This document shows, one piece after another, positions 12,436-19,356 of a stretch of DNA of 22,910 nt. Within the stretch, counting starts at the first letter, position 1, and each line of letters starts with the position of its first letter. The position numbers and the translations under genes were made by a program. The notes beneath the pieces were generated by a model. It saw nothing but the letters and a program-made list of their open reading frames with translations. It had not been told where the DNA came from and did not search any database. The stretch lies in NCBI GenBank assembly GCA_003445795.1, contig DMCN01000007.1, positions 1 to 22,910 of the forward strand, in the 5' to 3' direction. The DNA is from Gallionellaceae bacterium. Lineage in GTDB: Bacteria; Pseudomonadota; Gammaproteobacteria; Burkholderiales; Gallionellaceae.

Positions 12436-14465
12436 TCACCAAGCGTATCTCATCACGCCGGGATGGAGCTAGTTCGGCCAAGGCCGTGCTCAAATATGGT
12501 GAGGGGCTTAAGAAGGACAGGGCTACCGGCGTCCTTCAGGGTAAATCGCTCCGTACTAGGCTCTCAAACTTTGGCCTCGTGGATGATGGTGTGTATCAAA
12601 GCAGGTCGCCGGCAGAAATGCTGGAACTCATCGAGCTTGCGAGCAAAGAGATGCAAGCGTGCTGCGATATGAACACGCGCGCAGGCGAGCAGAGCAAAAT
12701 TGCTCATTTCTTGTTTTCCTTCGATCAGACAAGGCCAACCGAGTCAGTTATTCGCGATACGGAGGATTCAATGATGTCTGCACTTGGCCTCAAAGAGAAC
12801 CTCTGGGTCAGCTTTCTTCACTCAGACAATGGTCATTTTCACGTCCATCTAATCGCATCGCGAATCAGTAAGGACGGTCACAGGTTGAATAAGCTCTGGC
12901 ACGATCAGACGATACGTGACCGAGTTGCCAGGGAGATCGAGATACGCCACCACCTGATTCGTGACAACGGCCTTCATCGAATAGACGAGGATGGGCAGAT
13001 TGTTGAGGTGCCAAAAAATGAACGGGAGCGGAGGAAGGGGCTGAAGTCCATCAAGACTGATCGAGCCCAAACAGTCGAGATCCATGCCGGCGAGAAGACC
13101 TTCCAGTCCTGGGCAGAGGAAATGCGGATCGGCGACAGGCTCAAGTATGCGAAAAGCTGGAAGGAGTTGCATTCAACTGCCGCAGCGTATGGTTGCGCAA
13201 TCAAGCAGAAGGGCGCCGGATTCATGATTTGCCCAATTGAGGGCAAAGGCGGTATGCAGCTTTCAAGGGTTGGCCTGAAAGGCCTTGTCGCACGGTTCGG
13301 CCCGTTCGAACCGGGGAGGGAAAGGCAAGCCTCGGCGAATGCGCAATACGAGCCCGCACCAGTTAATCCGAAGGCTGCCAGCCGATATGAGAAGTGGCGA
13401 GCGGCCAAGAGGGACTTCCTGCCTTTCAAGACCGAAGAGCTTCAGCGGCTTCGTTCAGAGCATAAAGCAATTCGCGAGTCGCTTCGTGGGGAGCAGCGAC
13501 AGGAGCTGGCCCAGCTTCGGGCTTCGATTGCCGGTGCGGACAAGTTTGCAGCCATCTCATTACTGAAGATGCAGCATGCTGTGCAAATGACCGAGCTGGC
13601 CACACGATTCAAGCATGAACGCACTGCCCTATATCAGGAACTGGCAGAGAAGGCACCTGGGAGCACTTTCAGAGACTACCTGATTCGAGAATCACGAAAG
13701 GGAGACGATGTTGCCTTGGGATTTGTTCAGGCCCACGCTTCCACGCATGCCACGGATTTGTCGCGGAAGCAGGAGGCCAAGAAGCTCAAGATCATTGCCG
13801 CCATTCGCGGCGAGGAGTACCTGGTAGTTAGACGGCTGCAATTCTCTCATCACATCGAGCCCTCAGGCTCGGTCGTTTACCATCTTGGGGATGACCGGCA
13901 GATCACAGATTCGGCGTTATCCAGGCGCGTCGAGCTGAATGCTCCTGCAGCGCATGATCCAGAGGCAATTGCTACGGCTCTTCGATTTGCAGCGTCGAAA
14001 TTCGGGCCTGAACTGACGTTGACTGGCCCAGAGGACTTCCAGCGCCGGGCCGTTGAGATCGCGGTGAAAGAACGGCTCGGGGTCAAGTTCACAAATCCAG
14101 CTCTGAAGGCCTATCAAGACCACCTGCTTGCGGCGGCGCAGATGCGGCCGACACCCACAAAGCCTGCCGAGCAAGCTGCGCCAGTTTTCCATGTGGCTGG
14201 CGCACAGGTCGGTTTGAACGCAAGGAGCTGGGCGGAAGATCTGGCCAGAACAACTGGCAAGAAGATAGTTGGGCTTCCAGCTGGCGGCAAGGCGGTCTAT
14301 ACAGTACTGCATGTGACCGAGGATGGCGTTGTCCTGAACTTGGGCAGATCCATAGCTGTGCATCCTCCAATTGTCAGCCCAACACTCGCGGTCGGCGACA
14401 TGGTCACCCTTCAAAGAGATGGGCGCATTCTTTTGCAGCAAAAGTCCCCCGGGTTGGGTCGATAG
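12432..14465 (+). CDS. traI: TraI relaxase, MOBP (IncP-like), with LPD7/KfrB-like C terminus
   Basis: The 677-residue relaxase starts at GTG 12432, overlapping the traJ stop. The nucleophile fits Tyr22 (AVLKY), the same position as in RK2 TraI. The metal-binding motif III is FLHSDNGHFHVHL (His130, His135, His137, His139 region), and the ISK segment follows. TraI cuts nic on the - strand and stays linked to the 5' end as T-strand carrier. Residues 310-470 are helical and Arg/Glu-rich. The region 470-590 (RRLQFSHHIEPSGSVVYHLGD, then a FQRRAVEIAVKERL helix) resembles LPD7. The last 90 residues (FHVAGAQVGLNARSWA, with LQRDGRILLQQ) resemble a KfrB-type domain. It lacks the primase seen in some relatives. 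Confidence 0.9.
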   Translation: MITKRISSRRDGASSAKAVLKYGEGLKKDRATGVLQGKSLRTRLSNFGLVDDGVYQSRSPAEMLELIELASKEMQACCDMNTRAGEQSKIAHFLFSFDQTRPTESVIRDTEDSMMSALGLKENLWVSFLHSDNGHFHVHLIASRISKDGHRLNKLWHDQTIRDRVAREIEIRHHLIRDNGLHRIDEDGQIVEVPKNERERRKGLKSIKTDRAQTVEIHAGEKTFQSWAEEMRIGDRLKYAKSWKELHSTAAAYGCAIKQKGAGFMICPIEGKGGMQLSRVGLKGLVARFGPFEPGRERQASANAQYEPAPVNPKAASRYEKWRAAKRDFLPFKTEELQRLRSEHKAIRESLRGEQRQELAQLRASIAGADKFAAISLLKMQHAVQMTELATRFKHERTALYQELAEKAPGSTFRDYLIRESRKGDDVALGFVQAHASTHATDLSRKQEAKKLKIIAAIRGEEYLVVRRLQFSHHIEPSGSVVYHLGDDRQITDSALSRRVELNAPAAHDPEAIATALRFAASKFGPELTLTGPEDFQRRAVEIAVKERLGVKFTNPALKAYQDHLLAAAQMRPTPTKPAEQAAPVFHVAGAQVGLNARSWAEDLARTTGKKIVGLPAGGKAVYTVLHVTEDGVVLNLGRSIAVHPPIVSPTLAVGDMVTLQRDGRILLQQKSPGLGR

Positions 14466-14477
14466 GATTCGGCAAGT

Positions 14478-14549
14478 GTTAATCGGGCGTTAATTAACCA
14501 ATTGATAACAAACATGAACTTTGCATTGATGGGCAAATATGCTTAATAT
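14478..14549 (+). promoter_or_regulatory. Promoter and possible operator upstream of the 143-aa gene
   Basis: TTGCAT (14521-14526) and TAATAT (14544-14549) are 17 bp apart and 16 nt before the ATG. Upstream are a palindrome GTTAATTAAC (14489-14498) and another half-site GTTAAT (14478-14483), which may form an operator. The traI-to-14566 gap contains no gene and no terminator. Confidence 0.4.
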
Positions 14550-14565
14550 CTGATCAGGAGGCAAT

Positions 14566-14997
14566 ATGTACGAAGCTTATGATGATGACGACACACTTCA
14601 AGCGCTTGCCCTCAGCGACGATGAATTCAACGCCGAGGTGGGTACCTTGATTCAGGAAGGATTGGCGGATGGTGATATTGGCTACAGACATTGGTGGAGC
14701 ATTGCTCACAACTTAAAGATGGCCAAGATGGAGCTGATATTTTGTCGTGAGGCAATTAAGCAGATCCAGGAAGATCCCAAATGGGCGTCAGAGGTGTTCG
14801 CGGTGCTTGATCAATGGAAGAATGTCCCAAAGAGTAAAGAGCGAGCCGAAAAATGGCTGAAGCTCTTGGAAGCTGAGGATTGGGATACGATCTTGGCAAT
14901 GAATAGTGAGGGTTTGAGGTTGCGTGAATTGTCGCCGATGAGATTCGCACTGCCAGAGGCGGTCAGCTTTGAGATTACTCGTCAGTACTACCGGTAA
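14566..14997 (+). CDS. Acidic hypothetical protein (143 aa)
   Basis: ATG 14566 follows a good AGGAGG 6 nt upstream. The N terminus is strongly acidic (YEAYDDDDTLQALALSDDEFNAEV), and the rest is helical (HWWSIAHNLKMAKMELIFCREAIKQIQEDPKW, KNVPKSKERAEKWLKLLEAEDWDTIL). No signal peptide, membrane segment or catalytic motif is visible, and I do not recognise the family. The acidic N terminus and small size would suit a DNA-mimic, antirestriction or regulatory role, but that is only a guess. It has its own likely promoter and is separated from traI by 100 bp. Confidence 0.65.
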   Translation: MYEAYDDDDTLQALALSDDEFNAEVGTLIQEGLADGDIGYRHWWSIAHNLKMAKMELIFCREAIKQIQEDPKWASEVFAVLDQWKNVPKSKERAEKWLKLLEAEDWDTILAMNSEGLRLRELSPMRFALPEAVSFEITRQYYR

Positions 14998-15141
14998 TTC
15001 ATTGAATTTTGTATAGGACAGGAAATAGCAAATGATCGTGCAGCTATACAAAAGACAGGTTTATCCTGTCGAAATCCGAAGGCAGATTGAGCAGATGGGT
15101 GCCACAACTATTTAACTGAGTGTCGAAATATTGGGGGGGCT
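14998..15141. repeat. Leader with inverted repeats before the GIY-YIG-type gene
   Basis: TTTTGTATAG (15007-15016) and CTATACAAAA (15044-15053) form a 10-bp inverted repeat around 27 nt. GACAGG/CCTGTC (15054-15070) forms a second, short hairpin. GACAGG also occurs at 15017-15022, so the two hairpins share motifs and could compete. A 27-codon ATG frame (15032-15115) is present but weakly supported. This is more likely a structured leader or operator; which is not determined. Confidence 0.45.
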
Positions 15142-15621
15142 GTGCATTACGTTTACTTACTAAAACACAAAACAGAATCCCGCTTTAAGATCGGAAGAGC
15201 AAGGGACTTCTATCATCGTTTAGCTGCACTGCAAGAAAAATATTTTGATCTCGAAAATAGTTTGTGTATTGAACTGAACTCGGAGAATAAAGAAATTGAT
15301 ATTGAAAAACATCTTCACTATTTGTTTGCCGAATACCGCTTAGAGCTTGAGGAGGGAATCGAAGAAGGCGGTGGAACTGAGTATTTCGATATCAAATGCT
15401 TTCAGCACGTATTAGACCACCTTAATTCCAGTGCAAAGTTTCGGCCAGAAATGAAGCCCATTCCGCTTCCAAATCGTGAAATATTTGTTGTGCCGAAAAC
15501 ACATGAAGAAATATGCATTATGCGTGAAGCAAAGATATTTCTTGCCAATGCACAAGGTGCAGCTGCTCGTGAGGAAGCGATGGCTGCCCTGGCACGAAAT
15601 CCGGGGTTCACGCTGGACTGA
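15142..15621 (+). CDS. GIY-YIG superfamily (T5orf172/MUG113-like) nuclease
   Basis: The 159-residue protein starts at GTG 15142. The N-terminal pattern YVYLLKHK, then FKIGRARDFYHRLAAL, then a Glu in IEKHLHYLFAEYR, follows the T5orf172/MUG113 group of GIY-YIG nucleases: the VYLL and KIG strands, an Arg after them, and a Glu before an LHxxF helix. The C-terminal 70 residues are helical and Ala-rich. Its A+T-rich codons differ from traI and suggest separate acquisition. A run of seven G at 15133-15139 lies just 2 nt before the GTG, close enough to act as, or distort, the ribosome site. It could be a DNA-degrading nuclease in defence or recombination; the target is unknown. Confidence 0.7.
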   Translation: MHYVYLLKHKTESRFKIGRARDFYHRLAALQEKYFDLENSLCIELNSENKEIDIEKHLHYLFAEYRLELEEGIEEGGGTEYFDIKCFQHVLDHLNSSAKFRPEMKPIPLPNREIFVVPKTHEEICIMREAKIFLANAQGAAAREEAMAALARNPGFTLD

Positions 15622-15678
15622 TCTGCTTGGTCGTTTCGCTCATGTTTACTCCTGCGACTTCTTACTTCTGGTAGAACT

Positions 15679-17730
15679 ATGACTCTTCAATCGCAAACGG
15701 AGCTGGTTGTGACGCCGAGTCGTAATCAGCGGTTATCTTCGGCTGATCTAATCATGGCATGGGCTGTTGATAATGATACCGGCGAGCCTCGCTACATACT
15801 CCAGCTTGATGCGGCGCACCGTGGCAACAAGTCAAACTGCAAATGCCCAAGCTGCAATTTGCCACTAGTCGCGGTAAATGCCGCGAAAGCCACCTTCGTG
15901 AAACGACCGCATTTCCGCCATCCAGAGGGCGCGGCACGCGAGCACTGCGTGATTGTGGCGGCTCGCAAGGCACTGGCCGAAATGTTTGGTAAGCAAGATC
16001 TCATTACCCTTCCGCGCCGCCGCCGGTCTCGAGATATCGAGGGATTGAGTGGGCGATATTTCGATGCTTGGGTTGACCGGCCCGCTGAGGCTGTGGGGAT
16101 CAATGAGTGTGAGTTCCGGGATGAGGCGACAGCAGTCCTGACCCTTGATGACGGACGTCGTTTGCTTGTTCAGTTGATCGGACAGGGGCAAATATCACGG
16201 ATTTCCGGCGAGGATGCACTGTTAGCAAGGATTGAGCTGGAGGTGGACGATCCGGCGCTTGCGATGATGTCGCCGAAAGAAATTTTTGAGCGACTCGAAC
16301 TGGCCTGGTCCAATGCATGTTGGACGCAGCATTGGGCGGATGCCGAACTTGATCGCGAAGCCGAGGCGGTGGCATGCCAACATGCGGCTGATGCACTCGA
16401 CTGGTTGCCCCCCGGAGTTGAGCTTGATGAGCTTACACGGACAGAACGAAGGGAGACCTTGCTTCACCGCGAAGTGAAGGCAATTTTGGAGCGCGAAAGG
16501 AGGATTTGCCTGCCGGGCTTGTTTGTTGAGGCGCAGTTGCAACGAAACGATGGATTTGTAGACCGGAGAAGGTGGTCCACGCCCGAGATTGAGGTATCCC
16601 TGAAATCAGTTGATCTCGAGGTTCATCTTGGCCATTCGGTGCCGGATGTGGTTGTGTCTTGGGTGGGTGATGACGGCTGGACGCAATCCATGCTCATCGA
16701 GGTCACAGTTACAAATCCTATTGGTGACGAGCGAGTCGAGCGTATCTCATCACTTGGTTTTCCAGCTCTCGAGATCGATATCGGCCGAATGGGCGGGGTG
16801 GTGACACGAGAGGAATTGACGAACTTGGTGGTCAGCGAGATTGCCGGCAAGCGTTGGCTTTATCATCCAAAGCTAGATGAAGAGAAACAGCATCTGTTAG
16901 GCATCATGAGACGCGAGGCCACAGCGGCTGAGGAGGAAGTGCAGAGGCGACAAGAGATACGGAATGTACCTGCATCAGAGTGGGCACGGCGGTTCTTGGT
17001 GGCGTATCAGCAGCGCTGGCAAGCGCAATTGGCGGCTGGCGAGTCAGTGGCTGATTCTGACCTTTTGCAAAAGGAGCAGGGGGAGGTGCAGGAAGCAGTT
17101 CATGCCCTTGAGGTACATGGCTATGCTGCTGCTTCGGTGCTGGATCAGCATCCGCTACGTACTATCATCGCCAGAGTATTATCAATCCGTCGTGGTGTCG
17201 GCGTTGAATACAAATTTGATAACGCATGGGCGGTCATTAATTCGATTCGCTGTGATAGAGGGTTGGCTGCATTGAAATGGCATACCTACTACTTGATTGC
17301 GGTGAGAACTTATAGCCCGAAGCTTTCCGTAGAGCAGGCGCAGAAGGTGGACCAATGGCGCGATGGGGTTAAAGCCAGTATTAAGAAAGGGGAGGAGACC
17401 TTTGTTCGCGAGACCGTCTATGATCGGTTGCTAGGTTTATTGTTTCCTGAAATGGGTGAGGCGCTATGTAAGCCATTTGGCACTCCACTAATGTACCTGA
17501 GTGAAGATTCTGACGAGTCTCAATCAGAATCACAGCCGAATCAGTTTTGGACGTCCGATGACGTCATCTTGCGCGGTCAAGAGTTTGACAAGTGGGCGCG
17601 TCGAAATCCTGAAGCGGCACGTGCATGGCTGAATAGTCCGGCAGGCTTGCGGCATCAAGAGCAGTTGGCGCAGGAGAAGAAGAACCTTGCAAGCCAGCAT
17701 TACAGGCGGATAAAAAGAAAACACATGTGA
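15679..17730 (+). CDS. CoiA-like protein: zinc finger plus PD-(D/E)XK-like nuclease and long helical C terminus
   Basis: The 683-residue protein has an N-terminal CoiA-type metal site: Cys54, Cys56, Cys59 (NCKCPSCNLPLVAVN), then FVKRPHFRHPEG with His78 and His81, and Cys90. A nuclease-like core follows: Glu265 helix (LLHREVKAIL), RICLPGLFVEAQ, PDVVVSW (Asp323), then LIEVTVTN (Glu341), and the downstream ERVERI helix. Glu341 is followed by Val-Thr rather than the usual x-Lys, so the Lys role may be taken by another residue, or the site may be altered. The C-terminal half (about 400-683) is helical, without membrane segments. CoiA proteins act in natural competence, but such nucleases also occur in defence contexts. 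An ATG at 15754 is an alternative start. Confidence 0.7.
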   Translation: MTLQSQTELVVTPSRNQRLSSADLIMAWAVDNDTGEPRYILQLDAAHRGNKSNCKCPSCNLPLVAVNAAKATFVKRPHFRHPEGAAREHCVIVAARKALAEMFGKQDLITLPRRRRSRDIEGLSGRYFDAWVDRPAEAVGINECEFRDEATAVLTLDDGRRLLVQLIGQGQISRISGEDALLARIELEVDDPALAMMSPKEIFERLELAWSNACWTQHWADAELDREAEAVACQHAADALDWLPPGVELDELTRTERRETLLHREVKAILERERRICLPGLFVEAQLQRNDGFVDRRRWSTPEIEVSLKSVDLEVHLGHSVPDVVVSWVGDDGWTQSMLIEVTVTNPIGDERVERISSLGFPALEIDIGRMGGVVTREELTNLVVSEIAGKRWLYHPKLDEEKQHLLGIMRREATAAEEEVQRRQEIRNVPASEWARRFLVAYQQRWQAQLAAGESVADSDLLQKEQGEVQEAVHALEVHGYAAASVLDQHPLRTIIARVLSIRRGVGVEYKFDNAWAVINSIRCDRGLAALKWHTYYLIAVRTYSPKLSVEQAQKVDQWRDGVKASIKKGEETFVRETVYDRLLGLLFPEMGEALCKPFGTPLMYLSEDSDESQSESQPNQFWTSDDVILRGQEFDKWARRNPEAARAWLNSPAGLRHQEQLAQEKKNLASQHYRRIKRKHM

Positions 17731-17780
17731 GCGGGTTGGGCGAATTCCCACCGGCTGAGGCGCGGTCAGGAAAGGAGGGA

Positions 17781-17799
17781 TCTGACAGCGCCTGTCAGA
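17781..17799. repeat. Hairpin TCTGACAG/CTGTCAGA downstream of the CoiA-like gene
   Basis: An 8-bp perfect stem with a CGC loop lies between the CoiA-like gene and the tRNA-like gene, which converge. It is not followed by a T-run on either strand, so it could be a weak terminator or a processing hairpin for the tRNA-like transcript. Confidence 0.5.
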
Positions 17800-17825
17800 C
17801 CAAGTCATAACAGCACATATTAGGG

Positions 17826-17933
17826 TAGCGGCGGCAGGACTTGAACCTGCGACCTCTTTGCCTATATCATGGCGGTGTCTAGTCACCTGATATATCGTAA
17901 GCAAAGCGCTCCATCCGACTGAGCTACGCCGCT
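17826..17933 (-). tRNA. tRNA-like gene with a 34-nt hairpin inserted in the anticodon loop
   Basis: Read on the - strand, 7-bp acceptor arms AGCGGCG/CGCCGCT, U8-A9, D arm GCTC/GAGC with GG at the normal site, T arm GCAGG TTCAAGT CCTGC and variable loop AGGTC are all canonical. The anticodon stem CTTTG/CAAAG is intact. The loop between them is 41 nt instead of 7: CTTACGA, then a 34-nt hairpin built from TATATCA/TGATATA (7 bp) and GGTG/CACC around ACTAGA. If read as a normal loop, CTTACGA gives anticodon TAC (Val) with G37; with the A20 element, Arg would be the alternative. The CCA end is not encoded (CCC). It begins 5 nt after the wHTH gene's stop, so probably the two are co-transcribed. It may be a pseudogene or a specialised RNA. 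Confidence 0.65.
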
Positions 17934-17938
17934 TAATT

Positions 17939-18430
17939 TCATTGTTCTAGTTGTTTCATATTTCGTAAACCACCGCGTTTTGATACTTGTTTTCTTCTTT
18001 CCTCGGCCTCACGAAATTCTGGTTCTAGCTTTTTCAACTTAGCGACGAGGCCAGATAAATCATAATGATTTATAAGCCTTCCTTTGTGTTGGGCATATCG
18101 TTCAATTCGTTTTACGAATCCGGCCTCTTCAAGTTCTGCGATATATCGCTGAACTTGTCTAGGGCCCAATTGCAGTCGTTCGCCAAGTGTTGTTTTACTT
18201 GGGTAGGGATGGCGCTCCTGATCCCACCAGTAATCAGCTAATTGCAGTAGCACTGCAAGTTGCGTTGCATTCAAGCCGAGACGAGCTTGAGCCCGAAATA
18301 TGAGCGATGGGATGATGCTAAACCCAAGGTTGCATACTGCCTTACCCCATTTCTTCTCGGACGATCTGCTAGATACTTTTTGAGGTAGGAGAACAATATT
18401 TGAAGCGCCTGCCTTTGAGCTCTCTGCCAT
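17939..18430 (-). CDS. Winged-helix DNA-binding protein
   Basis: The 163-residue protein has a basic N terminus. A winged-helix domain lies at about 37-112: GFSIIPSLIFRAQARLGLNATQLAVLLQLADYWW, then PYPSKTTLGERLQLGPRQVQRYIAELEEAGFVKRIER, then a wing with NHYDLSGL. The pattern resembles DnaD-like or replication-initiator HTH domains of mobile elements and regulatory MarR-like proteins. A Lys/Glu-rich tail follows. ATG 18430 has an AGGAG 8 nt upstream. It stands 5 nt before the tRNA-like gene, so they may form a functional unit. Its A+T content and codons differ from the traI/coiA genes. Replication versus regulation cannot be decided from the sequence. Confidence 0.65.
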   Translation of the reverse strand: MAESSKAGASNIVLLPQKVSSRSSEKKWGKAVCNLGFSIIPSLIFRAQARLGLNATQLAVLLQLADYWWDQERHPYPSKTTLGERLQLGPRQVQRYIAELEEAGFVKRIERYAQHKGRLINHYDLSGLVAKLKKLEPEFREAEERRKQVSKRGGLRNMKQLEQ

Positions 18431-18654
18431 GAATTTCTCCTATACAGCTTTGGACTAGATGTTCGCAGGGTACGTGTGAATGCGCGGATAATCAAGAAAC
18501 ACCCCAAGTCATTTGTGACGTGAGTAGGGGTAGAAGATGACTCATTCCCCCGGTCTAGGAAGACCTACAAAGCATACTCACGTTACCCAGCATACTGTAA
18601 CGTGGACTAACAGCATAATTATGGGGGTGGTCGTAACGGACTAGAGGGTAACAG
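18431..18654. promoter_or_regulatory. Intergenic region with ACGT-core inverted repeats
   Basis: This 224-bp gap between the nuclease gene end and the winged-helix gene start holds no credible ORF. CACGTTAC (18579-18586) and GTAACGTG (18597-18604) form an 8-bp inverted repeat; ACGTGAGTA (18518-18526) and TACTCACGT (18575-18583) form another 9-bp pair 48 nt apart. GTAAC motifs recur at 18597-18601, 18633-18637 and 18648-18652. This is the likely promoter and operator region of the winged-helix/tRNA-like unit, autoregulated by the winged-helix protein. Confidence 0.4.
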
Positions 18655-19356
18655 CTATAACGACACGGGCGGTAATGTGGATTGCGCCCCATAGGGGAGA
18701 TCAAGGAAGGAATGATGCAACTTGATCGGAGATGTTGGGGCTGCCCGGCCATGATGGCTAACCCAACTCACTAATCCTTCACCACAGTCGGCGGGAGCAA
18801 GATGTTCTGCTTTGCGAGAAGTTCGCGTGAGGTGTGCATTGATTCCATCAACGGATTCCTCATCTGTGCCTGCGATAAGGTAGCCGACCATGAAACCTAC
18901 CGCATGGTTTTGTCCATACTTCCCAGAACAAAATCTGTTAATTCCTTCCTGCACGTATTCGCGGCACAGATTCGCATCGGAGCCTGCAATGCGCTTGCAC
19001 TCGATAATCGCATGAGGGTCGTGCTCTTGTGTTCTCAAGAAGACTGCAATCAGCATCAGCGGGATGTCCGTTCGACCATCAGGAATTATGACTGTGGTAT
19101 TGGATCGTGATTCTGTACCAGGCAGTACCAATAGCATTTTGCCCCACGGAAGTCCTCCGGATTTCAGCCCGTCTCGCATACCATCCCGCAAACGTTCCGT
19201 CATCAGCACTTCGCCTGCTTGAGAATTAACATCAGCAAAACGACGGGCTTTCTGCCACCCAACAAGTAGTGTGAGCAATATCGCGGCGGAAACGTCAGGT
19301 GTCAGCTCGATGAACTCTCTGCCCAAGGGCGGTGGTGCTTCATAAGGGATTCTCAA
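18655..19356 (-). CDS. PD-(D/E)XK nuclease-like protein of the methyltransferase operon
   Basis: The 233-residue protein has a nuclease-like active site: a helix with GEVLMTERLRDGMRDGL (around residues 48-64), Asp97 (GRTDIPLML), then HAIIECKRIAG with Glu119 and Lys121. This D-x(21)-E-x-K pattern fits the PD-(D/E)XK fold. A further helical region and a short tail follow. It is translated from the ATGA overlap with the methyltransferase gene, suggesting a fixed ratio of the two. It is the best candidate for the restriction endonuclease of the operon, cutting DNA not modified by the partner. No similarity search was possible, so the exact family is unknown. Confidence 0.7.
   Translation of the reverse strand: MRIPYEAPPPLGREFIELTPDVSAAILLTLLVGWQKARRFADVNSQAGEVLMTERLRDGMRDGLKSGGLPWGKMLLVLPGTESRSNTTVIIPDGRTDIPLMLIAVFLRTQEHDPHAIIECKRIAGSDANLCREYVQEGINRFCSGKYGQNHAVGFMVGYLIAGTDEESVDGINAHLTRTSRKAEHLAPADCGEGLVSWVSHHGRAAPTSPIKLHHSFLDLPYGAQSTLPPVSL

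Noticed and set aside
15032..15115. 27-codon ORF in the leader of the GIY-YIG-type gene.
   Set aside because: Weak ribosome site and no distinctive sequence; kept only as a note in the leader entry.
17781..17799. Intrinsic terminator for the CoiA-like gene.
   Set aside because: The hairpin is good, but no T-run follows on either strand, so it is listed only as a hairpin.
17834..17850. Shared GGTTCAAGTCC between tRNA-Met and the tRNA-like gene as a possible attR.
   Set aside because: This is the conserved T arm of any tRNA; the flanking acceptor sequences differ, so it is not a duplicated attachment site. The true attR is probably outside the window.
17861..17901. Group I intron in the tRNA-like anticodon loop.
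   Set aside because: The insertion is only 34 nt; bacterial tRNA group I introns are about 200 nt or more with conserved P/Q/R/S elements.
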